DNA from: Pisaster brevispinus | Lineage: Eukaryota; Echinodermata; Asteroidea; Forcipulatida; Asteriidae | Length of the DNA: 64,000 bases | Assembly (NCBI GenBank): GCA_023634235.1 | Contig: JAMKCF010000019.1 | Coordinates: 11,921,684 to 11,985,683, forward strand | Direction: 5' to 3' | Shown here: positions 43,238 through 56,669 of the stretch, piece by piece | Layout of the letters: each line of letters begins with the position of its first letter | Position numbering within the stretch: position 1 is the first letter of the stretch | Made by a program: the position numbers and the translations under genes | Notes under the pieces: generated by a model | What the model was told of the DNA's origin: nothing | Databases searched by the model: none | What the model saw: the letters and a program-made list of their open reading frames with translations, nothing else

Positions 43238-45950
43238 ACATCAAATAGGAAAATCAGATTTCCTTAGTCTGCATTTTCAGCCTACGTTGGCACTAAATAA
43301 GCCATGTGCAAGTTAGATTTGAAAAATGTCTAGTACGACAACTTGATTGGTTGATCACAAGTGAAGATTCAAACTAGATTGCTCAGACTATAAAGACAGT
43401 GTTGCCCTGTCATGGTGTGAGCTTTATACAGCAAACAGTAAAAAACCTACTGAGGATTGTATGTGGGCATTTTTTGTATGTCATAAAAAATCTACAAAAT
43501 CTTGTCATGAACCATGTGACATAGCCTCATAGTCTGAAGAATTCACCTTCATTCAGCAGTCAATGTACTGATGTTATTCAAATCCCAACTTACAAATGGC
43601 CTAGGTCTATTGAAGATTTAAATTAAGTACACCACGTCCAGACTAAAATTCACTCATTTTGCCGACTCTCAATAATTATTCACCCTTTCAGCACATTATT
43701 TGCAAAATAAAGTTTGTTGCTCTGAATACAAAGATGAGTTACAGGCTGGATGCACCAGTCAGTATTTCTTCAAATAGTGTGGGGAACATTTTGTAGTCAG
43801 CAAGTTGGCAAACTGTCTTCCATAACCCCTCCCAAATAAATGAATGCCCTCGCTATGCCCCTGCTGATATCAACCTCCCTCATTTAAAGGTTACAGTTTG
43901 TACTATGGTGACTGTATCATCCTTTGAACAAAACATATTATATTTGTATAATTTGGTTATTGCTTTATTGCTTAAATCATATTGCAGCCAAAGGCTGCAT
44001 GACATGAAATTTACAACAATAAAAACAAGTTTGCTTTCATAATCAAGGAAAATGAAATAAATGCTAAATATCACAACATAGTTTATCTCTTGAAGATCAA
44101 ATACTTCATACTCAGAAGAGTCTGCACACTAGTCTTTGTTTGGCTCATTCATCTGCATTCTGCATTATACTAGGTTGGGAAGTACACATGTCCTTCTTGT
44201 ACATGTATGTACATGCAGGTTTTTTTTAAGAATATAAATACATGTACACACATATAAAACTTATGCGCACACAAAGTGCACAGCTGTAGCTAGGTGAGAC
44301 TGTGTTCTGCAGCCTTTGGAACAGCTATGCAAATGAGGATTAAACTTTTAGCCAATCAAACTGCAAGGAAATATTGTGTGCTGAGGCATCAGTGCACAAG
44401 GTATGTTGGTTGCTTGTTCAGTCTATAGGGAAGTATATTATTGTGTGTTTTGCTATTTGGGAAACTTGGGGCAGCCTAGGATTTGGTCTGGTCAGCCAAT
44501 CAGACGGTCAAAAATTAGCCAATTACAGTTAATTACAGTTAATTAACCAGTTCATTACACTGAATTGAACAATTAAATCAAAATGTAGGTTTACAAAATC
44601 TGTGACACTTTTTAGTTTTTTTTAGGAAGGTTGCTTGAATGAAACAATTTAGACTTTCCTGTAATTTAGACTACTGTAATTTAGGCCACAGGGTTCACCC
44701 CTTCATGAAAACACAAAAGTCATATGTTACGCTTGTTTGGCAAACCACCATTGCCAGGCCTATGTGTTCTCAATCCATGAAGTAAATTTTCCACTTCATA
44801 AATCTGGTGAATAGTCATTTATGCTAATTCAGGTAATAAATACCTGTTAGGTCCAGAAATGTTGTGAAAAAGATTTTAAAATTGTTTTGAGTTTTTGACA
44901 AATCCACCTTTTACTGAAAACAGCAACTATGTGTCCTGTACTTCTTGCAAACTGTTCCCCCAGCAGTTATTCCTTTTCTCCCTGTCTGTAACCCCCCCCC
45001 CCCACCAAATAAAATTTCCATTATTTTCCCACGCGATTATTTATATTTCTCTGTCTGGCACCCCCTCCTCCCCCGACACCCAAATAAAATATGTAGTACC
45101 CCACTGAACACAGTCTAGACAACCAAACAATTATTGAAGTAATCCCTTAAAATGTACATTTGATGAGAAGACTCTTCTTCCAACTCCTTCTTCTTCGAAT
45201 TTTCGTTTTGTTTGGAAAAAATGCAATTGCTAACTGTATTTTTTTTCTTTTCAAAACTTTTTCAAATTGTTGACATCTCTTTAGGTAAAACTATCAGAAA
45301 TGCATTTAAACAGAAATATTTGATAAGAATTGGAAGGGACAGTCAGTAGCCAATCAGCTCAACAATTAGCCTAGCTTCAGTTCTACTGGTCTGTCCACTG
45401 TCCCGGACTTCCTCCATAATGTACAGTGGATTGGAACTTTGGTGCTAGGCTAGGTAACAAACTATACACAAAAACCTACAAAATAAGTACAAATAGTGTC
45501 CTCTCATCAATCTGTAATTTTTTTAGCATATTTAGTGCTAGCCCAGGTTGGACTCCTCCATTGCAACGAACACTGACGCCCTACCAAGGCTAGCCCTGCA
45601 TAGTATTGACACTAAAAATACTTAAGGGCTATATCATACTACAGGGGCCTACCAGGGCTAGCTGTTTAGTTTAGTGCATTACAATTTCCTCTACCTACAG
45701 CTTTTCATAACCCCCCCCCCCCCACAAAAGTACTCCGACTATCATGACTATACAAACAGGACACAACTTAAACTTAATAAACACTGAAATTTCACACAAA
45801 ATGTAGCTCAACAAAAAATAATGCATTGTTTCCACTACGGTTTACGTAAGAACACAAAATAATGACTGTATTGGTTCCAAAAACATGTAGCAAGGTACTA
45901 AGAGTAAGACTGAGGTGGTAACCACTTTTCTTTTAAGTTTTATGGAGTAT
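43238..45950. other. no recognisable gene
   Basis: Non-coding. Short TG/CA-rich patches near 44,190-44,260 and C-runs near 44,990 and 45,710. I looked for upstream DGLUCY exons on - and found none I could defend. Confidence 0.35.
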
Positions 45951-46096
45951 GGGGTCAATTTCACAAAGCACTAAGATTCATCTTAAGATGAGTTGTCAGA
46001 ATTACCATAGTGATTTGTATTGGGACATCACACTTTGCTTAGCAATTAAGAGCGATTTGCAGTGAAGATCAATCTTAACTCTTTGTGAAATTGAGC
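45951..46096. mobile_element. fold-back MITE
   Basis: 'ggggtcaatttcacaaagca' on the left and 'ctttgtgaaattgagc' on the right, with 'catagtgatttgta' inside. A relative interrupts ALKBH6 exon 4 near 34,755. Confidence 0.65.
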
Positions 46097-46599
46097 TATG
46101 GTCAGATGGTTGGCTTCTCGGAACCCCACCCGGCCCTTGCTTTGCGCTTCCTCCACGCAGCAACTTACCATTGTTTCTCCTTGAATATTGATATTGCAGC
46201 AGCTGAAAAACTTGTTGCCTCAAAAACAGCTACTTTACTACTACTACAGTATAAAGTAAGTACAATAGCTGAGTACCAACCCCGCAAAACAAAACAAAAC
46301 AAAACGAAACTAAAAACTAGGTCAAGTAGAGAGGTCAAGTTTAATGATGATGATTGATATATAATAAGTTGGTGATTTATTTATTACTTTTATTCGTGTA
46401 TTTATTTTAAAACTTCAAACAATTTTTTTTTTTTTACAAAAAAGTAGTATTGAAAAGCTTAATATTTAATACTCTAGAAACCTCAAACTTTTCAGAATAC
46501 GTTGAAATCACTTCAGCTTTAAAAAAAAGTTTTTGAAACGTTCTTGTTTAAAGTTTATCGCAAGAGGGCGACACACAGTGACAGAGTCCCGCGTTCGAA

Positions 46600-46700
46600 T
46601 TAGCGGCTACAGCTACGTCTAGGGCTAGATTTCCGTCACCATCCGTTGAAGTATTGGACGTCCGTAGCAACACTTAGCAACAGTCGTAGCCGTAGCTTAG
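46600..46700. mobile_element. degenerate Harbinger-type MITE
   Basis: 'cggctacagctacgtctagg' and 'gctagat' on the left and 'gtcgtagccgtagcttagcc' on the right resemble the ends of 55,618-55,746. Confidence 0.4.
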
Positions 46701-49700
46701 CCGGTTCATCAGCTGACCAGCGCGTCCTTTAAACCTGCGCGCGCACACTGCCTTTACGACTTGATTTTCAACGAGGCGAGCATGTGAAGAAAAATGCTTC
46801 AAGGTAAACTCCCATTATTTCTTCATTTACCACAACTTTTCCTTCATTTCAATAATCAATAACATATCTTCAGGTATTTCTTGTTTGAAAATTAAAACTG
46901 ATACTCTTGCATAGCTTCTCAGAGTTCCACAAACTATGAATTTATTGTTTGGTCAGCGACGGAAACATTTTTTTAAAATGGCGATTTTACCCGCCATACG
47001 TTACACACGTTACCATACAGCCACGCCCATAGGGCGAAAATGCTGTCTCCAAACCACACGTGCAAATGGTTTTTGGTTTTATTGAATGATCAAAAGAATC
47101 TATACAGTCGAAGTCAAGAACAGCGCTTTGAATCATTAACTGAATAAACATAAAATAAAGTGACAGAGTTATGAAAAATGTTGTAAAATGTAAGCCATTT
47201 CCAGCCAGGTCTCAAAATTAAAAAGTGTGTCAGTCATGTCAGTGTGTGTGTAACTTTAATAACTTGTAAGCCTTGTTTGACTTACAAGTTACCTTTTGAG
47301 TGGAATTTTTTCCGTATTCGACTGCCACTTTTTCACTCATTGTTACCAAAAGCAATATCTTATTTAAGTAAATAAAATACTTTTATTTTATTTCACAATG
47401 ATTGACAAACATCAAAGTGGCAGTTGGATACAGAAATTGTTCACACACACCTCCTCCAATCGTCGGATCCCAGTGGTTAGTCTAATTATTGTCCAATTAT
47501 TTTCTTTTAAACTGTGGAAATATTTCACTTCCACCAGTCATCTATATGAGTATGACCCTAGCCCATAAATAGGGCCAATCCACTTTGTATCCTTGGCCCA
47601 GCACCAATGCAATCCTATTTCTTTACCCATCACTGTAATCTTGTATCCGTCTCGTTCTCGATCATGAAACTTACCTATCAAATGCTACTGTACTTGTAGA
47701 TAGCCCTACTGCTGGAATTTGTGAGTCACAAGTGTGCATTTTTGTTCACATAATTATTAACAGCTTGCTCAAAAACCATTGTCTGGTTCCCTTAACAACT
47801 AAATATAATACAATAATGATATCATCAACTGCTTTGAATTAATAGGGTCGGCATTAATTTACTCGGTGTGTTCACAACTCTTTGTGCAGAAGGGCATGAG
47901 ATGCGCATCGTATTAAATGTTAGTTTTTTATTTTACCTTGATTGCGCTCTTTGCGAAACAAAAAATGTAACCATAGGTGTTCGTAACAGACCATGGAGTG
48001 AGAGTCAACATTAATTAGGGGGTGGGGGCCCAACGTGTTATGACCAGGATTGTAGTGTATATTTTATCAGTACCGGCTTTCGTTGAGTAAACTATTACTA
48101 TTCCAGTAAACTCAAGTAACCCAGATCATATATGGTATCAGATTAAAGGTTTTTTCCACCTCCTTGTGGCTGAGAGAAAACAGTCAAAAAAATACGCTCT
48201 GCGATTGAAATTAATTTTTCAATTTTTGTCATTCCCCGAATAAGAAGATTCTTCTTTTATTTATTAAAAACTTTATCCTAAGTAGTTACATTAAATAGAT
48301 AGTATTAGCGGGCCTACCTATTCTTTTTATGATTTGTGGCTCATAAAAAAAAGGGAAATACAGTCTGAAATTGTGATAGGTATGAGGGCCATCTCATGAA
48401 TACAAAGTTCCATACAAGGACCATGTTGGCTTGGAGCAGACTAACATTTGTAAAATGTGTAAGTCCCAGAAACTTGTTCACTTCGCATGTTCAGTGTTCA
48501 GCGCTGGTGTTTTTCCATCTTATACATCTGTTACTAAAACAAACCTGTGCCAACTAAATGTCCATTGCCTTTGAAAAATAGAAATTAAGTCCAATATGCA
48601 AATGACATGATTAAACACATCTAAAACAATCCACCAGCTTCTTTAAGAGTGGGCTGGTTACAGCATTTTTCTCTGATTACAGAATGTCTGTTTTCAGGTT
48701 TGTAAATTGCTCATTTCACACGTGTAATGTGTGTATTGATCAGTGCTCTGTCCAAGCAACCAGGTTGTTGGTGTTTTTCACTGTATTAAAATAATGTCAG
48801 TAGTTTTCGATTTATACCCTCATAAATGTCTATGCAATACAAGATTCCAACGTTGCCAGGCCATATGGGTTTGGAGGCTAAATTTCTTGTTGAGTTAATT
48901 ATTCATTTGATTGTTTATCACATATGAAAAGTGCAGAGTTGTCAAATAAATTTGTCCTAAAGATGCCCCCAAAGCATGTACTGTATCAAGTTAAATTTGT
49001 GATGTGTGTTTTGTCCCACTGCGAAGACAGTGTGACTGGTTGTCTTGAAGTGACAAGAAAAGTGGGCGTTTCCCATTGGTATTCTAGAGTCCTTTTTCTT
49101 TAAGTTTGAGTATCCATTGTTCATATTTATTGTAACTTTAATGGACTATGGCGAGTAAGGAAATAAATTTGTCCTTAAGAAACTGACCCCAAGAAGTAAA
49201 TTGGTTTGACTCTGTATCCAAGTATTGTTGTTATCGTGATATGTGTTTTGTCCAACTGAGAATGTTTGTCTTGCAGGCAAGTGAACACCACATATTTTGT
49301 CAAAAAGTGTTGTCTTGATGATTTGCTGTTATTTGTCGACTGTACAACAAGACTTACATGTAATTGATGTACAGTTCATCTGCAGGATAAGGAAGGAATT
49401 TGAACACCCCCCAAGAAAAACAAATATATAAAATAATTTGTTTTCAATCCAAAGCCCTTCAGGCTCTGACTTTGTGCCATTTAGGAATTTTGGCCCAAAT
49501 AACAATTACTAAGCTCAAACATTCCAGTGCTGAGCATGCAGTATAGTATTTTGGAGGATATGGGATGGTCTTTAGTCATAGACACCATGGGCTAAGAATT
49601 ACATATTTAAATTTAACCCCCAAAAATATACACATATGACCCCAAAAAGTGAACTAATTTTGTTTAATGGTTTTACTTTTTTTTTTATTTGTTTGATTAT

Positions 49701-49880
49701 TTATTTGCTTCTACATCAGACCTGAAAAAGGGATCAATTTTAGGCATTGTAAGAAAACTTCTCTTATGTTTGGACCCCAAAAGTGTGTCAGGTTTCATTC
49801 TGTATCATTTTCTGTCTTGTCAGAATAAGGAAATAAATAATGCCCTTGCCCCCAAGAAGTGTACTGTTTTTCTTTTTTGT
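46701..49880. other. no confident gene; possible CpG promoter at the left end
   Basis: 46,700-46,800 has several CpG and ends 'atgcttcaag|gtaaac', which could be a tiny first exon on +, unsupported otherwise. A hairpin 'aacttgtaag' / 'cttacaagtt' lies near 47,261-47,290. The rest is AT-rich without exons I can recognise. Confidence 0.3.
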
Positions 49881-49884
49881 CAAT

Positions 49885-50350
49885 GACTTGTGTCCGATTC
49901 GCTGTACGGTGCCGAAATGTGGACACTCACTACCCAGCAGAGGAAAACCTTACATGGGACTTGGAACCATAGGCTGACGATGGCCTAGGAACACCAGCCT
50001 TTATGGGCATCTACCAAAAGTATTGAGCAACAGACGAGAATTGCAGTGGGGCATGCACCCATATGCTGACTCCCTTAGTGGGTCATGGACTGACCATATG
50101 AGGAAAACTTGCTTCATAGTGGTCAACCAAACATATCAGACAAGACTTTGCATATTAGAACTGTTTTCAGCAATCTGATGAAGTGGCAGGCTACTCACTC
50201 ATCTTGTGGGAACAACACAAGGAAAGGCATCCAGAGGCAAGAGGAGGAGAGATACAGGAGTCCCCATGACTGAAGACTACTCCAGCCCTGCATGAAGGAC
50301 TGATGTGACTGGAGGAAGAGGATCAAATTGACCCATGTTGATGGATGACC
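49885..50350 (+). pseudogene. decayed non-LTR retrotransposon (LINE) 3' end
   Basis: A broken + frame reads LYGAEMWTLTTQQRKTL, the 'LYG-E-W-L' block near the end of the reverse-transcriptase region of many LINEs. Further broken pieces and stops follow ('aggcaagaggaggagagata' gives a QEEERY-like end). Clade not assignable. Confidence 0.5.
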
Positions 50351-51177
50351 TCCCCATGCCATGACTCCAATAAATTATTCTGTGGCAAATTTAAATAATT
50401 GTAGGCCTACTAATGTGTGTTTTGTCAAACTGTGATTGATTTAACTGAAGGCAAATAATAGCAGCTACCATTTTTCATCATTGTTCCATTATTCATTTAA
50501 TTCAACAATCAGACCAAGACAGTAGATAATTATTGTGAAAATTAGAAGATAATTTTATTTGCTTGATGTTGTTATTAAAAAACATTTTTTTGCGATCTGT
50601 GTTTTGTCAAATGAAATGTCTTGAAAGGAAATTAACACCAGATATTGTTCGTCAAAAAATGTTTCTTGTTGGTTTTCCGATAATCAATTTGTTGAACAGT
50701 AAGACTCGGATAATGTTTTGTTTTTGTCATTGTTTGTCTGTTGATTTGTCTGTGTACTGCAGTGTTCAATATGGACATAAATTTAACAATACATAAAGTT
50801 GAATCATGGTGTTTGACTGTTACATTGAGGGAACTTGATCCCTTAGCTGCCAACTGCATCTGGTGAGAGATGGAAATAGTGTAGGACTGGTAGTGATCCA
50901 GCTATCCTGAGGTGTATTCAAGCATTCACCTGGAGTGAAACTAAGCTACTGATAACTCTGAGAGTGATGCAAGGGATGGAGTTGATGATTACACTGTCAT
51001 CCCAACAGAGTGGTGAAGTACGACTGTTCAGACCAGGATGAGATCTGAAGAACTATCTAATGGCATCATGTACATGAACACAGTCAATCTCCAGAAAGGA
51101 ACACAGCCACAAATCATGTAGATCGTATGAGCTACCAGCAGATGATGTGAAGTTCAAGACAAAGACTTGCAGGTCAA

Positions 51178-51373
51178 GGGCTCAATTTCATAGAGCTGCT
51201 TAAGCGCCAGAAGTACATTAGCACAAACAAATTATGTTTACAAGAATAAGAGTACTAGCCAAAATATCATGTCACCTGTACCACATGTGAATGGTATTCT
51301 GCTTATTTTTGCTAAGCAGAAACTGTTTTTAAGAAATGTTTTCTGCTTAAGCAGCTGTATGAAATTAGGCCCT
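51178..51373. mobile_element. 196-bp fold-back MITE
   Basis: 'gggctcaatttcatagagct' 'gcttaagc' against 'gcttaagcagctgtatgaaa' 'ttaggccc'. Same family as 37,693-37,973. Confidence 0.8.
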
Positions 51374-51399
51374 GGACAGAGATTTAGATAATGCTTGAG

Positions 51400-52540
51400 A
51401 CAACTTGATGAGATTTAAAATCCTAACCTTCCTGAGTCCTCTAAACTCAACAATACAAATTGGATGATTTTTGAGCAATGAGGCATTAGGCATCCTTCAC
51501 AACTCAGATCCATTAATTTTGGAGGATTGAGGCAATGTAAGCACCCTGCATAAACTCATATTGGTTGATTTTGGAAGATTGAGGTTGTTTTCAGCATCAT
51601 CATGGATTACTATACATTGTATACATTCTGATACCGTTGGTAATTAGTGAATTGCTTGTTATAAAAATGTAAGTTAAATAAGAACGCTCAGTAAGGAACT
51701 AAGATAATAACTTTAGAAAAAAACTGTTTAAACCCTGAGTGTATAGATCTTAAAGAGATGGATAATGAGGCTGTTCAATTTCAAGAGCTAGAAGTCCTGA
51801 CATTTGTATGTACATACTTACTCAGCAAGGGTGGAGTGTTTGAGTATAGTGGGGTATGCCAAGAGACCTGATGTTATTCTATTGTATGCTTAATTGTTTT
51901 ACCAAACACCGATGCGTGGTAAGCACCGTATACTCATCCATCTACATTTTAGCCAAGGGCTTATTTTCAGCTTGTGTGATGTACATCATGTTTCTAGGCA
52001 TTCTTTAATTATTGAAATTACTGAAATTTTGCTTTTACCCTGCAGGAGGATAATGATGACCAAATTACGCAGCAAGCAAAGCTATACAATTGGCTCCTGA
52101 TTTCTTAACCACTAGACCAACAAGCTTGCCCAGTACTATTTTTGTAATTTTATACCAAGTGTTATGACGTTAAAAACAGTTTTATTTTCAGTAATCACTG
52201 TTAAAAGATATTCTTCTGTTAGTTACTTTGCAGGCTGTCATGACTCAGTGTAATCATTGTGTTGTGAATGCAACGCTGGAGCTGTCATCTCAGCAAAAGT
52301 TGTACCCCTCCCCTGATCCTACCATCTCATGACAGAGAAGTGTTGTAAAGGTTTGAATTAATGCATCCTTTCAATAACCAAAAGAGTACCATCTACTCAA
52401 AGTCAAAATATAGGATTGTTCTTTGCTTGGGGAGAAATCTTTCCTTTCTGCAGAAGATTGGCATGCCTTCAGACAGATACAAGTGTGGCATCCACCAAAC
52501 AGTTCAGTGCACCTTATCAACTCCTGCTCTATAGTCATTT
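51400..52540. other. no recognisable gene
   Basis: Non-coding, with no repeats I can name. Confidence 0.3.
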
Positions 52541-52751
52541 TTCTCTTTCAGAAGGCTGCCCAGAATATCCACCAGGTCTTGTTCTGGCAAGGTGAAGTAG
52601 ACGAACCATCTATACAGTTGAGATGTCCTACTAGGATGGAAATGGCCACTCAAGGGGCATGGGACAGGAATTGTGACTTCTTCAATGTGGAGTCCAGACA
52701 TTCACAATGACTGTTTGGCTGTGACATCGTTTGGAGGAACAGTCTTCACAG
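52541..52751 (+). other. exon-like stretch upstream of module cluster III
   Basis: 'tttctctttcag' is a good acceptor at 52,552 and 'cttcacag|gtaagg' a good donor near 52,751. No single frame is open across the whole interval; + and - frames both look protein-like in parts. It might be a 5' exon of the gene carrying cluster III, but product and frame cannot be settled by eye. Confidence 0.3.
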
Positions 52752-53424
52752 GTAAGGCAGTCTACTGAATTAAGTCAGTGAGAGAAATAGTGGGATTGTT
52801 GCTGTTGATCTCTGTTCTCATGGTGTTTGTTTGTTATCATTGGGTCTTGTCAAGGGTGCTATGAGGGCTAGTCAAAAAGGTTCTTAGGTAGCCCTACAAG
52901 CTAATCAAACCATTAAGGAACCTCTTATGTAAGATTTAAATTTTTTATGAGAATATGACACAAGAGTCACTCGGGAATGTCAATATTTAAAATGTACAGC
53001 TGACACGAGGCAAGGCAGAGAAGCAAAACTGTGCAAGGCCTGAAAACCAAATGTTAGTAACTTGGACACAAAAACAAGAAGACCAATGCAGTACTGAACT
53101 GCTCAGCCAAAATACTTTTAATTTCTTTGTACCTGTAATGTTCTACTTTTAACAGATGGTTGTTTTAAAGTTTATATTGTGGCATTGTATGATTATTTGC
53201 ACACCAGCACCAATCTTTAAGACGAACTGTTTCAGGCATTTGGCTTCCCCCATCCCTTTGTGTCACAACAATCAAAATATTCTTGTTGTGCATGAGTTCC
53301 TTCAACCATTTTCTTGACAATTTATTAGTAAATAAGCAATTTATCTGATCATCACTGTTTTACTGAAGGATAGTGTTTCTAAACAATAATATGTTGCAAC
53401 CTGTGCAATTTGTTTGTGTTGCAG

Positions 53425-53508
53425 AACCTTCTCCAATGAGATCTACCCGTCAACAAGTAGATGTCCAAGACTGGCCTATGATAGAGGAGCTGCACTCTCC
53501 ACATAAAG
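53425..53508 (+). CDS. open, phase-symmetric exon module (copy III-1)
   Basis: 84 nt, a multiple of 3, phase 1 at both ends. Reads EPSPMRSTRQQVDVQDWP, MIEELHSPHK with the flanking split Gly/Glu codon. It is the only copy fully open at this length, and could be inserted or skipped without shifting frame. Function unknown. The pattern (basic STRQQ then acidic EELHS) is not a domain I recognise. Confidence 0.5.
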
Positions 53509-53992
53509 GTGAATTCTTCCTCAAAATATACTTTCAATACCGTATTCCCCCCTGGACTCAAATGGAGCTCTTTAGTAATTGTGCAGATTGTTTAAACACA
53601 AGCTTATATTAGTCATTTTCTTGTAGCATTTCAAAGATCTTTAAATGTCTGGTAGTCAGAGTTGACTAGCTGGATTGTGTTTTTGTAGGTGGGGTTGGGG
53701 TTGAAATATCGTGGGAAGATACCCTAGGAAGCTTCATGTTAAATACCTAAACTCTTATAGCTGTTGGACATTTCAATTGTGCATGTCATTTGCTGGATTA
53801 GTTTCATGCTGAGAACTCAACCTTTTTGGTGCTGCTTTCAATGTTTTGTCTTCATTGGATATTAATTTAAAGTATGAACAAATTCCAAAGGTAAAAGCAA
53901 GTTAGCTGAACCTAACTCAATGTTTTAATGATTAGTGATGTTCTTAAACAATTCATGTTGCAAATTGTGTAATTTGTTTGTGTTGTGGTCAG

Positions 53993-54077
53993 GCTTAGCA
54001 TCTCCAAAGACATCTACCCGCCAATAAGTAGATGTCCAAGACCAGTCTAAGGTAAAGGAGCTGCACTCCAGTCAAAG
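53993..54077 (+). pseudogene. exon module copy III-2
   Basis: 85 nt. The acceptor is altered ('tgtggtcag' rather than 'tgttgcag') and 'caataagtag' introduces stops. Confidence 0.55.
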
Positions 54078-54570
54078 GTGATTTCTCCACAAGAACACTT
54101 TTAGTATTTACCCTGGTCCAAAATAGTGCTCTTTAATAAATGTTTAGAATGTTTATTACTGCTCTGTTTGACCAGAAGTTAATATCAATCTTTTCAAGTT
54201 GACAGGCTGGCTTGGTGGTGTGTGTTTTTTACTAAATGTAAAAATAAAGTTTTGGAAAAGTCCCTTTGGATATTGCATGTTTCACACTTTTATAAATACA
54301 ATTTCGTGGTTGGTAATTTAAATTTTGGTATGACAATTGGTTGATAAGTTCCATTCTAAAAGCTCACTGATAAATAAAGTTCATATCAGCACTACTTTGT
54401 AAGGCAAATTTTGGGGGCATTTGAGACACCCCCCCCCCGAATTACTGTTGCTGTTGCTTGTTTTGATTGCAAAAAATATATAATCCTGTTGTACATGAGT
54501 TCCTCCAACCATTTTGTTGCTGTTTTCAATGAAATTTTGCTTCAAATTGTTTGATTTGTTTGTGTTGCAG

Positions 54571-54661
54571 AAAGGCTCAGCATCTCTATAGATATCTACC
54601 CGTCAACAAGTAGATGTCCAAGACTGGCCCATGATAGAGGAGCTGCACTCGCCAGTCAAAG
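54571..54661 (+). pseudogene. exon module copy III-3
   Basis: 91 nt, intact splice borders. TAG within 'tctctatagatatc' breaks the module frame. The second half (DVQDWPMIEELHSPVK) is otherwise conserved. Confidence 0.6.
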
Positions 54662-55253
54662 GTGAATTCCCCAAAAGAATGCTTTAATATTTCCCTCTTG
54701 TCTAAAATTGAGCTCTGAAATAATTTTGCAGAATGTGTATTGTTGCTCTAGTTTAAACAGCAGTTAAAATCAGTAATTTTTTGTGTACCATTACAATTCA
54801 TTCAAAGACATTTGCATGTTTGGAAGTCTGAATTTGGGCAATTGTTTTCTCTAAGGATATACATTTTGGGGGAAAGTCCTTTTGAAGGCTAAAATTTAAA
54901 CACTAACATCAATACAATTTCTTGGTTTTGGAAAGTTAAATTGTGGTTTTTCATTTGTTATAAAAGTTTAATCTGAGAGCTCAGATTCATACCAGCGTCA
55001 ATCCTGAAGAGAACTGTTTCAGGCATTTAATGTGCCACAAATAAGTTTTTCCCTACAATCTATAGAATCCTGACATGCTTAAAGTCCTTTGAATTGTTTT
55101 TTTGACATTTCAACGTTGGTTTCCTGCATTTACTTTTGATTTAAAGCATACACACAATCCTCAGGTAAAACCAATTTATCTTAAACTATTTTACTGATGG
55201 GTAATGCTTTTTATCACTAGTGTTGCGAACTCTACACTTTGTATTTGTTGCAG

Positions 55254-55346
55254 TATAAGGCTTGCTATCTCCAAAGACATTTACCCATCAACAAGTAGAT
55301 GTCCAAGACCAGTGTATAATAAAGGATCTGCACTCTCCAGTCAAAG
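55254..55346 (+). pseudogene. exon module copy III-4
   Basis: 93 nt between 'atttgttgcag' and 'gtaaattc'. It has an extra 'tata' at the start and is diverged in the middle. Confidence 0.55.
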
Positions 55347-55617
55347 GTAAATTCTCCAAACGTATACCTTTGATCCCAAATGGAGCTCTGTAATAATTGT
55401 ACAGAATGGAATTGTTGCTCTTATCTAAACAGAAGTTAATGTGATTCATTTTTTTGTAATGTTAACATTTCATTCAAAGATGTTTGTATTTCTGGCAATC
55501 ATAACGGAGTTCACAGGTTTGCTTGTGGAGTTGTTGTTTTAAAGGTTTTCTTGTTGTTGGGTTTTTTTTGGTAGGGGGGGGGGTGGGTGTTTGAAAGATT
55601 TTTAGGGAGGCATCTTA

Positions 55618-55746
55618 GGCCGTGTCCGAAACGGCGACTTCGGCTACAGCTAGGGCTAGATCGCGCGCGTCTGCCTATTCTTCAACACTGACAGACGCGC
55701 TGATCTAGCTCTAGCTGTAGCCGAAGTCGCCGTTTCGGACACGGCA
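55618..55746. mobile_element. PIF/Harbinger-type MITE, near-perfect palindrome
   Basis: Inverted ends of about 45 bp starting 'ggccgtgtccgaaacggcga', complement to 55,746, with TTA on both sides (55,615-55,617 and 55,747-55,749). TTA duplications and GGCC-type ends fit PIF/Harbinger. The loop contains 'attcttcaacac', shared with 33,836-33,942. Confidence 0.8.
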
Positions 55747-55794
55747 TTAGGAAGCTACATGTTAAACCAAAAGTCTGGTCAAATTTTTAAGGTG

Positions 55795-56010
55795 ATCCAA
55801 TGGCTATCGCTTCCTAGTTTGTAATGTAAATTTGGGTGTGATCGTTGGCTACACAGCAGCTAACAGTTGTAAGGCTCCTGACTGGCACTCATGAACAAAG
55901 TTATTGACGAAATTGGGAGAACACCAGCATAGGGCCGGATGGCTCGGTTGGTAGAGTGCTGGCACATTCAGCCGGAGGTGGTTGGCTCAAGTCCTGCTCT
56001 AGTAAATGTT
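55795..56010 (+). repeat. tRNA-derived SINE
   Basis: Body 'aatttgggtgtgatcgttgg' to 'acgaaattgggaga', then a tRNA-like head 'gatggctcggttggtagagt' (box A) and 'ggttggctcaagtcc' (box B). It is not a functional tRNA because the ends do not pair. Best + strand copy of the family. Confidence 0.75.
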
Positions 56011-56080
56011 TCCTTGTTCACCCCAAATTATAAATCTCAGGTAAAAGCAATTTATCTGAAATCATATGTTTGTGTTGCAG

Positions 56081-56169
56081 GAGGCTTATTTTCTCCAAAG
56101 AGATCTACCCGTCAACAAGTCGATGTCTTAACTGGCCTACAGTTTTGGAGCTACAGAGTCCAGTATGAG
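56081..56169 (+). pseudogene. exon module copy III-5
   Basis: 89 nt. GGLFSPKRSTRQQVDV is open, then a one-base loss shifts frame, as in cluster I copies. It and its introns are closer to clusters I/II than to its neighbours. Confidence 0.6.
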
Positions 56170-56583
56170 GTAAATTCCTAACTAACGAAGTGACAAAAGT
56201 TAGGTCTTGGTTTCATTCTAGTGATAATAAAGGTCTTACCAGCACCAATTATCAAGACAGCTATTACCCTCAAGATTTCTATTGCTTATTTTAGATTGCA
56301 ACAATCAAAAGAATCCTGATATGCACAAGTTCACTGTTGAATTCGCTGTTGTTTATTTTGATGGCATCATTCAAAATGTTCTTGATGTGTATGAGTTCCT
56401 CCAACCATTTTTTTGACTGTTTTCAATGTTTTGTCTTCAAGTATTGATTGAAAATATTGACAAATCCAAAGGTAACAGCAATTGAACTGATTCTAACTGT
56501 TATATTGATGGATATTTTTGATGGATATTGTTTTTAAACACTTTAAATACTGTTGCAAATTGTCTGATTTGTTTGTGTTGCAG

Positions 56584-56669
56584 AAAGGCTCAGCATCTCC
56601 ACAGAGATCTACCTGTCAGCAAGTAGATGTCCAAGACTGGTCTATGGAAAGGAGCTGCACTCTCTGAAG
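56584..56669 (+). pseudogene. exon module copy III-6
   Basis: 86 nt, with 'tttgtttgtgttgcag' and 'gtaaactc'. Short deletions in the second half. Confidence 0.55.

Noticed and set aside
52504..52701. - strand frame of 65 codons opposite the exon-like stretch
   Set aside because: Looks protein-like, but the acceptor and donor on + are better. Neither strand can be proven, so only a neutral entry is given.
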